Source of the DNA: Adineta vaga
Taxonomy: Eukaryota; Rotifera
DNA: 64,000 bases
Reading direction: 5' to 3'
Assembly (NCBI GenBank): GCA_021613535.1
Contig: CP075492.1
Location: 8,804,001-8,868,000 of the forward strand
Shown here: positions 48,547 through 59,579 of the stretch, one piece after another
Layout of the letters: the number at the start of each line of letters is the position of its first letter
Position numbering within the stretch: position 1 is the first letter of the stretch
Position numbers and translations under genes: made by a program
Notes under the pieces: generated by a model
Told to the model about the DNA's origin: nothing
Database searches by the model: none
The model's input: the letters and a program-made list of their open reading frames with translations, nothing else

Positions 48547-50119
48547 GATTGCTAGTTGATGTTATGCTGTAATCTTGTGTGTATGTTGAGAAGGATGCGA
48601 TCAAGTGTAGTGTTATGTCAGAATGAACATAATATTACGTAGTCAATACCGTCATATATATACATACATACACACACGTACAGATCGTTCTCTTTCTCTC
48701 TCTCTCTCTTCCTCCTTCCTCTTTTGTTTTTCTTCGTTCAATATCTACGTAATCATGGCGAGACGTTCTTTACATCATCATGCATCACATCTGTCTGACC
48801 AATGAGCAAAGAAGTGAGTGAGAGAGTGAGAAAGAGAGAGAGAAAAGGAGAGATATGATGCAAACAATCAACCAATAATCTTTCACTGATTGTTCTGTAT
48901 GTCTCTTTTCATAATCATACTGTTCAAATACCAGTTATCAAGATTCTCATAGTCATCACTGACTCATATACATCCTCAAAATCAGAATCATTAACGCAGA
49001 AAACTGAGTGCATTGTTCGATTTCGTCTGTAAGATGTTCAGTGAAACGACGTGAAGATGTGTGTAATTCAGTTCACAGCTGGTGATCGAGAGAGAGAGAG
49101 AGAGAGAGAGGTTGATTCGCCTGACCACAAATAATTAGATGTTCATTTCATTTCATTTCGTTTCCATTTTCAATTATAGTTTCAAGTGGTTTTTCTTTTA
49201 GCTGATGTCGATGTTGAGCGGCAGCATTTTCTTTGGTGTATTTTTGTAGATGAAGATGTCATCTTTGAGTTATGTCTTTTGATCGAAAAGAATAATTGTG
49301 ACCAGCGGGCTCTGTTGCTCATCATTGATGTCAATCTCTTAGATCAAACATTACCAAGTGCGAAAAAGAGTGTCAATGCATGACATGAGTTATTTAAATG
49401 ATACATCATATTGCCGAATATTTTCTTTTGCTTGTATATCGAAACAAAAATCCAATATAACATCTTCATTTAATATCGTTAACCATCTTTCTCATAATTC
49501 AAGATCAAAACATTCATAATCATGATGATAATGTTCTTGTGAAATAATTTTTTCTTCAAACACAAGGGAGATAACAGATGGACTCAATATGAGCTAATGT
49601 GTCAATCGATTGAAACCATACATATGCGAGAATCAAAGAACAATAGAGGTGATAGGTAATCTCATCAGACTTGATCGTTTGCACATTTATGTTTTATAGT
49701 TCGTCATCACCTTCTCCGTTGGAAATGAAAACATCAGAAGATAAATCGGCTATAGACCACTTAACACACAAAATAGTATTTTCACAATTCCATTAGTTTT
49801 TCTGCCAATGGGTGAAATTTAAGAGAGATTATAAGAGGGATAAGCTATTTCCAGTAGACACACCTGCCAGTGTACGTCACGCAGTAGGAAAAGTGCTCTC
49901 TTCACTCACTTAGTCACTTGACTTTCTTTCCCATTTCACGTAGATTAGGTTAGATACTTTTAACAACAGTCACGAATAATTGTGGTGTGTCTATGCACAA
50001 AAAAATCATACAGTGTAGAAGAGAAGCGATTATATAAATGATAAGATCGATAAAATAAAAAAGTAAATGTATTTTTCTCATGTTTTCATATAAACAAGTT
50101 AAGTAAACACGAATAATTT
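48547..50119. other. 1.6 kb spacer rich in CT/GA microsatellites
   Basis: Contains (CT)n at about 48689-48710, GA-rich sequence at about 48812-48845, and (GA)n at about 49088-49110. These lie upstream of the zinc-finger start and may belong to its promoter. A short frame at 49186-49383 is not convincing. No RNA gene seen. Confidence 0.4.
49088..49110. repeat. (GA)n microsatellite
   Basis: About eleven uninterrupted GA units in the spacer upstream of the zinc-finger gene. Such runs can bind GAGA-type factors, but that is only a possibility here. Confidence 0.9.
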
Positions 50120-50801
50120 TTATGCTTTGCTACTACAACAACTATTCGTTGCTCTTGTTTTTGTTGTTGCAGTCGGTGAAATTGTACCCGTCGGTCTATT
50201 CAATGCGTTAATTTGTTGTTTTGCAGAAACTTGTTTAGCAACGGCAAAAAATATTTCTTTTACATTATCACCTCGTTTTGCTGATGTTTCCATAAAGATC
50301 AGGTCATTTTCTTCAGAATATTCACGAACTTCTTGTGCATTAATTTGACGCCTATCGTCTGTAGCTAAATCAAGTTTATTGCCTACGAAACCAATTACCA
50401 TATCAGGCCCATTTGCTGCACGTAATTCATTGACCCACATCTTCGCACGGCGAAATGACTCCATATTCGTGATATCATAAACAACTAAACCTGCTGAAGC
50501 ACCACGATAATACATGGGAGCAAGAGAATGAAATCTAGAAGGACAATTCTATTTATTTATATCAGTTAGAATAGAATAGAATATAGAAAGATATGTACCG
50601 TTCTTGTCCAGCTGTATCCCACAGTTCAATTTTTAATATTGTATCATTATCAATAGGAACAGAATGTGTGAAAAAAGCAGCACCAATTGTAGTTTCAATA
50701 GGTCCTTCACAGTATCCTCTAGTTATACGAAGTGCTAGACAAGATTTTCCAACTGCTGTTCCGCCCAGTAGAACCATTTTACAATGATCAGGACGAAACA
50801 T
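50120..50801 (-). CDS. RAB5: RAB5-like small GTPase
   Basis: Early-endosome GTPase family. It starts MFRPDHCKMVLLGGTAVGKS at 50801. Nucleotide motifs: P-loop GGTAVGKS, switch I ETTIGAAF, WDTAGQERFHSLAPMYYRG, GNKLD and ETSAK, all intact. 'HSLAPMYYRGAS' and 'IGAAF' favour RAB5 over RAB22/31. One intron (about 50530-50598) splits the Arg codon of QER. The C-terminus (RATNSCCSSKA) has a CC prenylation pair as in RAB5. The N-terminus is shorter than in canonical RAB5, lacking the extension before the first strand. An additional upstream exon is possible but not seen. Divergence suggests a paralogue rather than the main RAB5. Confidence 0.85.
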
Positions 50802-51679
50802 TTGATGATTACTATAATCAATAGATAATAGACAGTGATGTAATATTTCTTTATATTTTAAATGTTGTATTTATATATTCTATTGTTAGATGATGACTCA
50901 ACTAGAGAAATTATTTGCTCTCGTTCTTATCATTTATGATATGAAAATATATACAGATTCTTCATCTGTTGAATATAAAAATGATAAAAAAGGATATGTT
51001 TTTTTCGAAAAAAGTCATAAAAGATATAGGATATTAGTCATATCAGTGTCATTGTTGGTCACTTAATACACTGGATCGTATTGAATCAAGTCGTGCTAGA
51101 TTATCCCCCGCTTCGATGTAATCTTGAATGCAATAAATCAAATGATATGGAATCTCTTATAATAATATACTGACCGTTTTCTAACGCCGCTAAATTTTCT
51201 CGTGCTTCATTAAATTCATTTTCTTCCATTCCTTCACCAATATACCAATGAATAAATGCTCGTTTTGTATACATAAGATCAAATTTGTAATCAATTCGAG
51301 CCCATGCTTCTACAAACGCTGTTGAATTTGTTAATCCAACAGCAGATCGATTGACACGCGTAAGATTACACTCCCCGGAACAAATGTCGGTGGACTTGTG
51401 ACTAAATAATATACTTAATAAAAGCACAAATCAATAATAAAGAGCACTCAACTATAACCAATTTTGAAACCAGTAGGGCACCTACAATTAAAATAATCAT
51501 AAAACTTGCGTCAAACTTTCTGCATTTGAGTAAATAATTGTGGAACCAATGGAAGTAATTATATTTGTTCGCTTATTATTGTGTATACCAGACAGAGTAT
51601 ATAGGTTGCGGTCGAAAGCAAAAATATTTTATTACAAAAACAAATTCATAACTAACTCAACAGTTGTTTTCAAACAAAC

Positions 51680-52535
51680 ATGTCCTGTGGTAGTCTTTAT
51701 TACTGTAGTCCTTCAATGGAAATGCGATGCGTTCCTCAACCTGAATTGTGCTGTATATATCCTCCAGAACCAGAACTCATCTGTGTGCCGAATCCTGTCT
51801 GCTGCCCTTCACCACAGATCTGCTGCCCTCCGCCAAAGATCTGCTGTCCTCCACCGCCACAGGTCTGCTGTCCTCCGCCAAAGATCTACTGTCCTCCACC
51901 ACAGGTCTGCTGTCCTCCGCCAAAGATCTACTGTCCTCCACCACAGGTCTGCTGCCCTCCACCAAAGATCTGTTACCCTCCACCAAAGATATGCTGTCCT
52001 CCGCCAAAGATCTGCTGTCCACCACCAAAGATCTGCTGCCCTGCGCCAAAAGACTGCTGTCCATCGCCAAAGATCTGCTACTATCCAGCAAAGGTTTCTT
52101 GCCCTCCTCCAAAGGTCTGCTGTCCTCCGCCGGATTGTCTGCTCACCACCGAAAATTATCTGTTCTCCACCAAAACTAGTCTGCGCTCCTTCCACAAAAT
52201 CAAGCAGCGATTCTACACCACGATCAAGTGAAATGTCTACGACACAATCAACATCGAAATCTTCCAGTTCATCTGCATGCAGAGCCCCTTGTCTACCCTG
52301 TCCACCTTCACCAAAAACAATTTGCATCCCAGCTCCTGAAACAACCTGTGCTCCGGCACCACCACTAGTCTGTGTAACTCCACCACAAATCATTTGCGTT
52401 CCTCGACCCAAACCAGTTTGCATACCCAGACCAAGACCAATCTGTTTTCCAAGACCCGCACCGATCTGCTTTCTACCCCAACCTATTTGCGCCCCCGCCT
52501 GTTGCTGTGGCGACCCAATATTTTGCTGTTGTTAA
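51680..52535 (+). pseudogene. Cys/Pro-rich repeat protein gene nested in the tubulin intron, frameshifted
   Basis: Starts MSCGSLYYCSPSMEMRCVPQ at 51680. It then carries about 17 copies of a 7-8-residue unit of the form C-C/Y-P-P-P-K/Q-I/V, with DNA unit about 24 bp, to about 52130. There the frame breaks. The next frame carries the same repeat type on (VCSPPKIICSPPK) through a Ser/Thr-rich patch to PICAPACCCGDPIFCCC and a stop at 52533. A net 2-bp loss inside one repeat unit would explain the switch; a splice site is less likely but not excluded. Composition resembles cross-linked structural proteins (keratin-associated, cornified-envelope or cuticular), but there is no family match. It lies wholly within intron 51482-52750 of the opposite-strand tubulin gene. 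Confidence 0.7.
51795..52130 (+). repeat. tandem 24-bp coding repeat (CCPPPKI-type units)
   Basis: Imperfect repeats of CTGCTGTCCTCCGCCAAAGAT lie head to tail. Because the period is a multiple of three, all six frames stay open for long stretches, which produces several false ORFs on both strands. Confidence 0.85.
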
Positions 52536-53839
52536 ATATTCTCTACGAATATTTTCAATTATTAGCAAAATACAATAGGAGTATAATAACTTTCTAATTA
52601 AATGAGTTCATTCGTTACTAACTAACATGTTCTGTTTAATTTTTTATATTATTTAATTTAGTGATATTTTTAGTAAATAAAAAGAATTTTTCCGATGCAA
52701 AATAATTTCTGATGTGCATAATTCAATCCAATAGCTTTCTCGAAACTTACCAATCAACAAATGATATTCTTCTATCATTTTTCAATTTATTAATTGTATT
52801 ATTCACATCGATAGGTGATACTACACCTCGATAAATGATTGCAATTGACATATATTTTCCTTTTGATGGTTCTACTTTAACCATTTGATTATTTTGATGA
52901 AATAAGTTTTCAGTTAACGATTGAGTATCATTCTGTTCATCGTAAGCTTTCTCTGTTGAGTTTAATGGTGCATAACTTACCAGAGGAAAATGAATACGTG
53001 GAAATGGAACAAGATTTGTTTGAAATTCATTAAAATCAGCTGTAGTTCCATCTTTAAAACGACTACCTGCTGTTATGTTTGATATGACTTGTGCAATTAA
53101 ACGATTAATATTGACAAAATTTCCTTTGGAAATATTTAAGGAACGTGTACAGATATCCCAAAGTGCCTCATTATCAACAATAAAAACACAATCAGCATAT
53201 TCTAAGCCAACATGAGTATTTAAAACAGTATTGTATGGTTCAGTAATAATAGTGGACAATTTTGGTGATGGAAAAATAGCAAATTCAAGGTGTGTCTTTT
53301 TCCCATAATCGATATTTAGATGTTCCATAAGAAGAGATGTAAAACCAGAACCTGTACCTAACATATTTGGAGAAATTCAATATGAAAAACTTGATGCACA
53401 TTTCATAATTACCACCACCAAAACTATGAAAAATAACAAATCCTTGCAATGTGTGACACTGATTAACAATACGACGTATTTGTTCAAGAACATGATCGAG
53501 TAATTCTCTTCCAATAGTAAAATAACCACGAGCATAATTGGATGCTGCATCTTCTTTACCAGATATAATTCTATCAGGATGAAATAATTGTCGATAGGAA
53601 CCAGTACGAACTTCATCTAAAACTGTTGCTTCTAAATCAATATACAACATTCGTGGTGTATATTTATATCCAATATCTTCGAAAAAAGTTAATAAAGATT
53701 GATCATTGTCAGTTACCGAACAATTCTTCATTAGTGATCCATCAGGCTGTATACCATGTTCAAGACAAAACAATTCCCAACAAGCATGACCTATCTGACA
53801 ACCCGCTTGGCCGATATGAAGACATACAATTTCTTTCAT

Positions 53840-54887
53840 AGAAAAAAAATTCGAAAACAACAATAAAATAATCATTTTCGCGCTTTTCAATTGACATCAT
53901 ATAAATACAATCAATTTTTATGTGTATTCGTTAGTTAACTAGACAAATATTTTGTGATTAATCATATCGATATGATAACACAGAGATGAACTCAATCTCA
54001 CATTTCTACAATAGAGCTACGCTACGTAGTAATTCAATCTAAAATGCGTGATCAATTCAGGAAGTATTTTGAGTGAAATGAAATTTTAAAATGAGATCTT
54101 TGAATAGTATTGTATATTTTCTTTGTCTTTTCATTGCAGCAAAGTTATCAAGTATGGACTCTGAAGAGTTGAATATTGAATTAATTATATGGAAAAACAA
54201 AGCATCGATAGTTTACATAAACGAAGCCATCTGTTCCGTCTCATTGACAAAAACAAATTTCCTGAAGAAACTGAGTTTATTTTTTTATTCAAGGTTTTTT
54301 CTATAGTATAATTAAAAACCATAATATGGAATAACAACTTTCTTTCGTATAGTTCTTTCAAAAATTGATTTATTTCATAACAACTGTAAAAAATATTTTT
54401 ACCCAACGAAAATTTCAGCGATAATTATTCTAAATAGCATAATTTCACAAGATGTTAGTTTTTTAACTTTCTGTGTGACAAATTACTTCGAAATGAATAC
54501 TGAATAACATCATATTCGAAGTTGATGAAATCAAATTAAGAGACAACTTTGTTTTTCTTTTCATAAACGTTCTGTTCATATCAGATGAAAAGCTGCGTCA
54601 GTTCCATTGGCTCGTTTATCTCGTCTCTTTTGCTACTTCATCAGATGTGAAAAGAACGTTGCTGTTTTTTTCCCGTCGTCGATTTTTTTACTTTTTTTCC
54701 TTCTTGTTCATGTCTGTCGAAGATGAGAAAAAGAAAACGTTCATGTAATCTTCAAAGATGAACACATGAACTATTTTAACATTATAGACTTCTTTTTCTT
54801 ACTTCTTGTTTTCTTCTCATATCCTTCAGACATATTTTTCTTCTTATTAGAAACTCGCAACTACATTTTTTCTTTGAATATAAAGCA
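53840..54887. other. 1.0 kb spacer, one doubtful small ORF
   Basis: A 71-codon plus-strand frame at 54091-54306 begins with a signal-peptide-like stretch (MRSLNSIVYFLCLFIAAKLS), then loses hydrophobic/polar order. It could be a remnant of a secreted protein. The rest is pyrimidine-rich leader sequence of the following gene. Confidence 0.35.
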
Positions 54888-55746
54888 ATGAAGATCTTTC
54901 TCAACATTTTCTTTGTTTATGTATTCATTGTGTCTATACATGGAGATTTTAATGTCACACAACAAGTCCCAAGTGCAACTCTTACAGTGACTAATGCGAC
55001 AGTAACATTTCTAATCGAAAGTAATTATCCAAAGACAACTTTGTATTCATCTTTAATTCTTTTTTTATTTTTAGTTAATCAATTTGTCAATCGACCATCA
55101 TTTTCAGCACGTATTTGTGTTTTCAATGTATCGTCAAATACATCCGTTTATCAGATGGATGTTTCTAACGCTAATGCTAGTATAAACTACGTAAACAAGA
55201 CACTTACATTCGTCTTACCACAATATTTTTATACTTCTCCCAGTGAATTTTATATTACATTTGATGCAGGTGTATTCTTTTCCAACAGTACTATCAATTC
55301 AACTGCTCGCAATGATACACTATTTTGGCATTTGAAAGTTATTGATTTGCAAACAAGTACCAGTATGTTATATCCATCTACATATCCATCCACTATAACG
55401 GCATATACTGCTGCGACGAGTTTATCAACAAATTCTACTGCCAATACTACTACAGTGACAGTAACAACAACAACAACAACAACAACAACAATCAATCAAA
55501 CTTCACAATCAACATTAACAACAACTATGATTATACAAGCTAATACAGGTCTGATTGTTTTTGTTTAAACAAAGACATAAAATGAAGAAACTTCCGTTTT
55601 TTTTAGATGAACCTTCACCAACCCGTTCAGCACAATTGGGTATGGGTTTAGGTATCACATTTATTTCCATAGCTATCATTGCTGAAATAATCTACTTTAA
55701 GTATTGTTACAGTGGTGGAGACCGCAGTGGTAGTTATTATACATGA
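54888..55746 (+). CDS. type I membrane protein with a Ser/Thr-rich mucin-like stalk
   Basis: Signal peptide MKIFLNIFFVYVFIVSIHGD, then an ectodomain with many N-x-S/T sites (FNVT, TNAT, FNVSSNTS, NKT, NSTINST). A Thr-rich stalk follows (VTVTTTTTTTTTINQTSQST). One C-terminal helix is LGMGLGITFISIAIIAEIIY, then a very short tail (SGGDRSGSYYT). Introns at 55021-55074 (54 bp, in phase, so both spliced and unspliced forms stay open) and 55549-55607. The ectodomain may be a single beta-sandwich; no family recognised. Probably a glycosylated cell-surface protein. Confidence 0.72.
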
Positions 55747-56544
55747 ATGATTATCTGACAATGCTTATCAATTTTAAAAACATTTATTTTACATGTGATT
55801 TTAGATGAAAAAAAACACAAATATTGTGTGATTATAATCTAGAAAAGTACACCGAGCTTTTTTGTATGTGTGTCTAGTCTATTCATATATAGAATGAAGA
55901 ATATATGAATTATTTAATCAATAGTCAGAGAAATGTGTTTATCGTTTATTTTAACAAAATAAACTATCTTAAAAAATCATTGAAAAAGTGTTAGGAAAGG
56001 AAATCATCTCTATTCTATTTGTTATATAATGACGTCATCATATATCTTCGTTCGTTCCACATGATCTCCATCTCACTCTTACGTCATGTTCTCTCTGTGT
56101 GTCATGTGTTCTCTAGTCTTCTGATCTTTTCGTAAACGTATATAAACCCGATGTTTCTAAATAATAAAACGCTTTTGTGTACAAGCACATATCGATATAG
56201 TATTCAATCAAGTAGTTGAACATCACTACCTCACAAAATATATTTACGTCATATTTTATAAAAAAAAGTTATCTTTTATTTATTTGTTTTCGTTAAATAA
56301 TATGTCGCAATTTTTCGCATTTGTATATCGAAGAATTAATGAGAAAAAGCATGACATTGATGTTATCGTTCGATAATGTTGATTACTAATTTTTGACAGA
56401 AAAAAAAACCCAAATATGTTTTCCTCCTACAATAAAACGCTTGATTTCTTTTTATTTCTCTATTATTTTGTATATATACATATACTTCTATACCTATTGA
56501 TAATTTGAATATAGAATATTCAACGACGAAGTAAACAACATCAA
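55747..56544. other. spacer with a consensus CRE-like site
   Basis: Holds a perfect TGACGTCA at 56030-56037 and a second ACGTCA-like site near 56081. A possible leader intron ends before 56515. No gene recognised. Confidence 0.4.
56030..56037. promoter_or_regulatory. palindromic TGACGTCA (CRE/bZIP site)
   Basis: Exact match to the cAMP-response element palindrome, about 510 bp upstream of the small gene at 56545. A single 8-mer can occur by chance, so function is uncertain. Confidence 0.35.
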
Positions 56545-56778
56545 ATGGAGTTATTACTTGCTGCAGGTGCTGTTGGTTTAGCTGGTTATGCATTGGGTAA
56601 ACGACGAGAACGTCATGAAGTAGCCAATGGTTTTGTAACATACCATGGTAATGGAACTGGTACGCCAGAATATGGTAATGTTCACTATGGTAGCAGTGCT
56701 CGTCGATATCACAATAGTCATCATCACCACCATGCCACATATCAACCAACTACTATGGGTGGTGCTACGCAATATTAA
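56545..56778 (+). CDS. small Gly/His-rich protein, 77 aa
   Basis: Starts MELLLAAGAVGLAGYALGKR at 56545: a short Gly/Ala-rich hydrophobic segment followed by RRERHEV. Then a Gly/Tyr/His-rich tail (GNVHYGSSARRYHNSHHHHH) ends MGGATQY. It could be a membrane-inserted or secreted small protein. Composition is far from random for this AT-rich DNA, which supports coding. No family recognised. Confidence 0.55.
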   Translation: MELLLAAGAVGLAGYALGKRRERHEVANGFVTYHGNGTGTPEYGNVHYGSSARRYHNSHHHHHATYQPTTMGGATQY

Positions 56779-57170
56779 AAACAAAACCATAAATTATGAC
56801 TCTTTGATGTGAATCTTTGTCATTTTTGAAATGCAGAATAAATTTCGATTCCTATAGGATGAGAAATCAAATTGAAAAGACTAGAATATTAATTACCTTT
56901 TTATATATGGTCATTGCAATGCATGTTCACCCTTTATAGGATAAGTATTTTATCTACGTGATATTATATAGCGAATGATAAAGCTATCGTTCTATTAACT
57001 CATCGATTAGAAACAAAATCAATCATTTCTATATTAATATTCAATTAACGGCTTCGATCCGATTGTTGACTTCTCGACTTTTTTCTCGAACATTCTGAGC
57101 ATTATGCAAATATTTGATTCATAGTAACGAGTAACATTCAAAATAGAATTTAAATACCCTAGAACTTGAT
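56779..57170. other. spacer before the GH28 relic
   Basis: AATAAA at about 56838-56843 is a plausible polyadenylation signal for the small gene. Nothing else seen. Confidence 0.35.
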
Positions 57171-57176
57171 AATTTA

Positions 57177-58252
57177 TTACAGATCACCAATCAAAAATAT
57201 TATTATCATCATCATAACTAGAAATATCATTTTAATTTGACACGTTTTTTCCAAATTCTTTTGACCTGATGTTAATAAATTGACGTTTTGACATTCGACG
57301 TCGATTTTCATAAGTTTTGTCATACTACTAATATTCAAACATTGTCCATAATAATATTGTCTTGGTTCTGAATAACTAATCTTGCCATTCTCAAGGTATA
57401 ATCCATTGACATCTGCTCGGCTTATTTGCAGTTCTTGTGACGAATAATAATCAAGTACTGGATGTTCAGTCACAATATTACATCTAGCAATTATAAGTGC
57501 TTGTTCACCACGAGCGAATATATCTTTAAATGTTATATTTTTCAATAATTCTGTTCATGTTCGTTCAGCATTTGTTGAAAGACCAGTAATGTAAATTGGT
57601 TCGGCTGTATACTCCACCAATCTAAACCAAAAAAGAATCTGTTTCAATAAACATTTGTTCAAATAAAAGATTTGATATTATTACTGATCTATTCTATAGA
57701 TCCATATTGTCGACAGTAATATTAAACATCAATGGTGCACTATGTGACATAATTGCAATACAATCATCACCAGTTGACATATTAGAATTATGAATAGTAA
57801 CATGACGAGAATTGATTAGATCAATACTATCATTATTTAGCCAACGACGATCTCCAATTATAGTTATATTGTCAAAAAGAATATTCTCACTTTTAACAAT
57901 CGTAACTATCCATAGGGGAGATGTCATTACAGTAATATTAACGATTTCTATTGATGAACTGTATCGTACGACAAGTAGTTTTGAGCGACAACTATAAAAG
58001 GAACAATTTGGTAATGTTCATTCCGTTGGTATAAGCATATTTGATGATGAATGATATTCGCGAACGAGATGTCCAGGTGAATTATTGGCACCAACATCAA
58101 TTCGACCTTCACCATGAATATGAACATTATTTGTATGATCAACAAGTAAAAATAGATAATCACAAGGTCCAGTATCACTAGTCATACTCGGAACACATGA
58201 ACAATGACTAGCATTATACGCTAGATAGAAAGTGATATTTGACCATCACCAA
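57177..58252 (-). pseudogene. glycoside hydrolase family 28 (polygalacturonase-like) relic
   Basis: Reading down from about 58250: SNITFYLAYNASHCSCVPSM, PCDYLFLLVDHTNNVHIHGE, GRIDVGANNSPGHLVREYHS, then an in-frame TGA at 58018-58020. The same frame then continues with IEIVNITVMTSPLWIVTIVK, SENILFDNITIIGDRRWLNN, DSIDLINSRHVTIHNSNMST and GDDCIAIMS. The 'S-x-N-V-x-I-x-N-x-x-x-x-T-G-D-D-C-I-A-I' block is the GH28 hallmark. A TAG follows at 57694-57696 and another stop (TGA, 57555-57557) lies before LKNITFKDIFARGEQALIIA. The NTD motif reads NND, and the downstream G-H-G and R-x-K catalytic motifs are missing. A decayed pectin-degrading enzyme gene; such genes in rotifers are usually horizontally acquired. 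Confidence 0.78.
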
Positions 58253-58850
58253 TAGTATCATCATCCAAAATAGTGAATACAACAGTGTGTTGTGTTAAAA
58301 GGAATTTAGAAAATGAAACAATATTTGATACGAAAAGAAAAAGGAATATATCACGCTTTTTAAAAGGATGGCAGCATGTTGATGACAGGTGATCTCTATG
58401 GTAACAACTATTTATCAGTAGTTGATAATACATATCTAAGAAAGGTACCATTGTCATATTTGACATTTAATTATATAATTCGAAAAAGAATGTTTTCATT
58501 ATTTCTTCGGCACTTTTGTATACAATGTATCGATTACATGAAATGTATGATTTTCATTAGTTAAAGAATAACAATATGACAAAGATGTAATGTCGAACGA
58601 ACTAAATAGTTACCACTAATATGAGTCCTGTTTTTCCTTATCTAGAACATTACAAAAGAGTAAACGATCAGCTCGTATAATTATTCAATCATACGGATCC
58701 TATTTTTACTATGTATGTATCGATTGATAATCTTCTGTTGTAAGAATAAATAGTGTTGAATTCTCATCAATTTTGTGTGCTTATTTACTAACTACAATCT
58801 ATGATAACTAAAGAAATAATTCTAATGATAAAAAGGATAATTTAATATGT
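58253..58850. other. spacer between the GH28 relic and the light-chain gene
   Basis: A minus-strand frame at 58221-58466 ends VVFTILDDDTIGDGQ, superficially like a Calx-beta strand, but it is too short to call and may be a shifted upstream part of the GH28 relic. Otherwise nothing recognised. Confidence 0.3.
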
Positions 58851-59579
58851 TCATTCATCTTCTTTTCCACGTTTTATTTGTTTTGTAAATGCAGCATAAT
58901 CGAGTAAACCTTTGGGATCAATTGGTGCTCCTTCAAGCATTTGATTGAACTAATTGAAGACGAAATGAATAAGATAATAGAATTCAATAGTTCTGAATTT
59001 ACCTCAACATCAGAAAGTCGTTCATTTGGTTTTCCTGTTGTAGTTAACAATTCTTGAAGACTGAAAAGAACAGCAATCATTGAAAAAAACAATTTTCTCA
59101 ATTAATTTACTTGTCACGATTGAGAAAACCTTTACCATCTTCATCAAATGTTTTAAAAGCATTCATTAGAATATCTTCTGCATCTGTACCTAAAAGTAGC
59201 AAACACTAACTTCGTTAAAAAATCAGTTACATTCCAAATTTTTCAAACCATTTAATCGATCACCAAATATTTGTAATAATTTTGTAAAATTAACTGGTCC
59301 ACCAGTTTCTTCAAGCATTTCCTTCAGTTCAGATTCTTTTGGTGCTTTACCTAAGGATGAATAAACTTCTTTTAAATCATCTAATGATATCGATCCATCT
59401 CGATCTTGATCCATTAAACCAAATGCTTCTTTATATTCTTGTACCTGCTTTTGATCGAACATGGTGAATACATTGCTTGTTGCTCGTTGAGCAGATTTCT
59501 TTGCTTTTTTCTATCAAAAAAAAAGAACTCGAACCAAAAATTAGAAAATGATAGAAAACTAAGGACTTACATCTGCCAT
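58851..59579 (-). CDS. myosin regulatory light chain
   Basis: EF-hand light chain that binds the myosin II neck and is switched by Ser/Thr phosphorylation. Exon 1 is just MAD (59571-59579), then KKAKKSAQRATSNVFTMFDQ, which contains the MLCK target pattern KKxxxRATSNVF (TS = Thr18/Ser19 equivalents). EF-hand 1 is DQDRDGSISLDD with good ligands. The later hand reads DEDGKGFLNRD and is weaker. Then LQELLTTTGKPNERLSDVE and FNQMLEGAPIDPKGLLDYAA, ending KQIKRGKEDE at 58851. Introns at about 59513-59570, 59191-59236, 59063-59112 and 58951-59002. About 170 residues, normal length. Confidence 0.93.

Larger units (their letters stand above)
51049..53839 (-). pseudogene. divergent alpha-tubulin gene with an apparent 1-bp frameshift
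   Basis: Alpha-tubulin homologue starting [20 protein letters not shown] at 53839. Clear segments: [35 protein letters not shown], the nucleotide loop [46 protein letters not shown] and [20 protein letters not shown]. Joins at about 53369-53411, 51482-52750 and 51396-51446 restore similarity. At the GGGG run at 51373-51376, however, the frame jumps by one between 'PPTFVPG' and '[13 protein letters not shown]'. Five Gs would keep it open. The C-terminus ([16 protein letters not shown]) lacks the acidic Glu tail, and the K40-loop region is replaced. Either a pseudogene or an assembly/homopolymer error in a fast-evolving tubulin. The 1269-bp intron contains another gene on the plus strand. Confidence 0.8.

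Noticed and set aside
49186-49383. 65-codon ORF in the zinc-finger/RAB5 spacer
   Set aside because: Unrelated to any family; contexts on both strands look like UTR or spacer.
51540-51795. Upstream start giving a 331-codon frame with 'LRQRSAVLHHRS' repeats
   Set aside because: Only its last third (after about 52130) has the Cys/Pro pattern. The earlier part is an out-of-frame reading of the repeats that begin properly at 51680.
51777-52423. Long minus-strand frames (about 110 and 204 codons) of Ser/Arg/Leu- or Trp-rich repeats
   Set aside because: They are antisense reflections of the 24-bp Cys/Pro coding repeat, whose period keeps every frame open.
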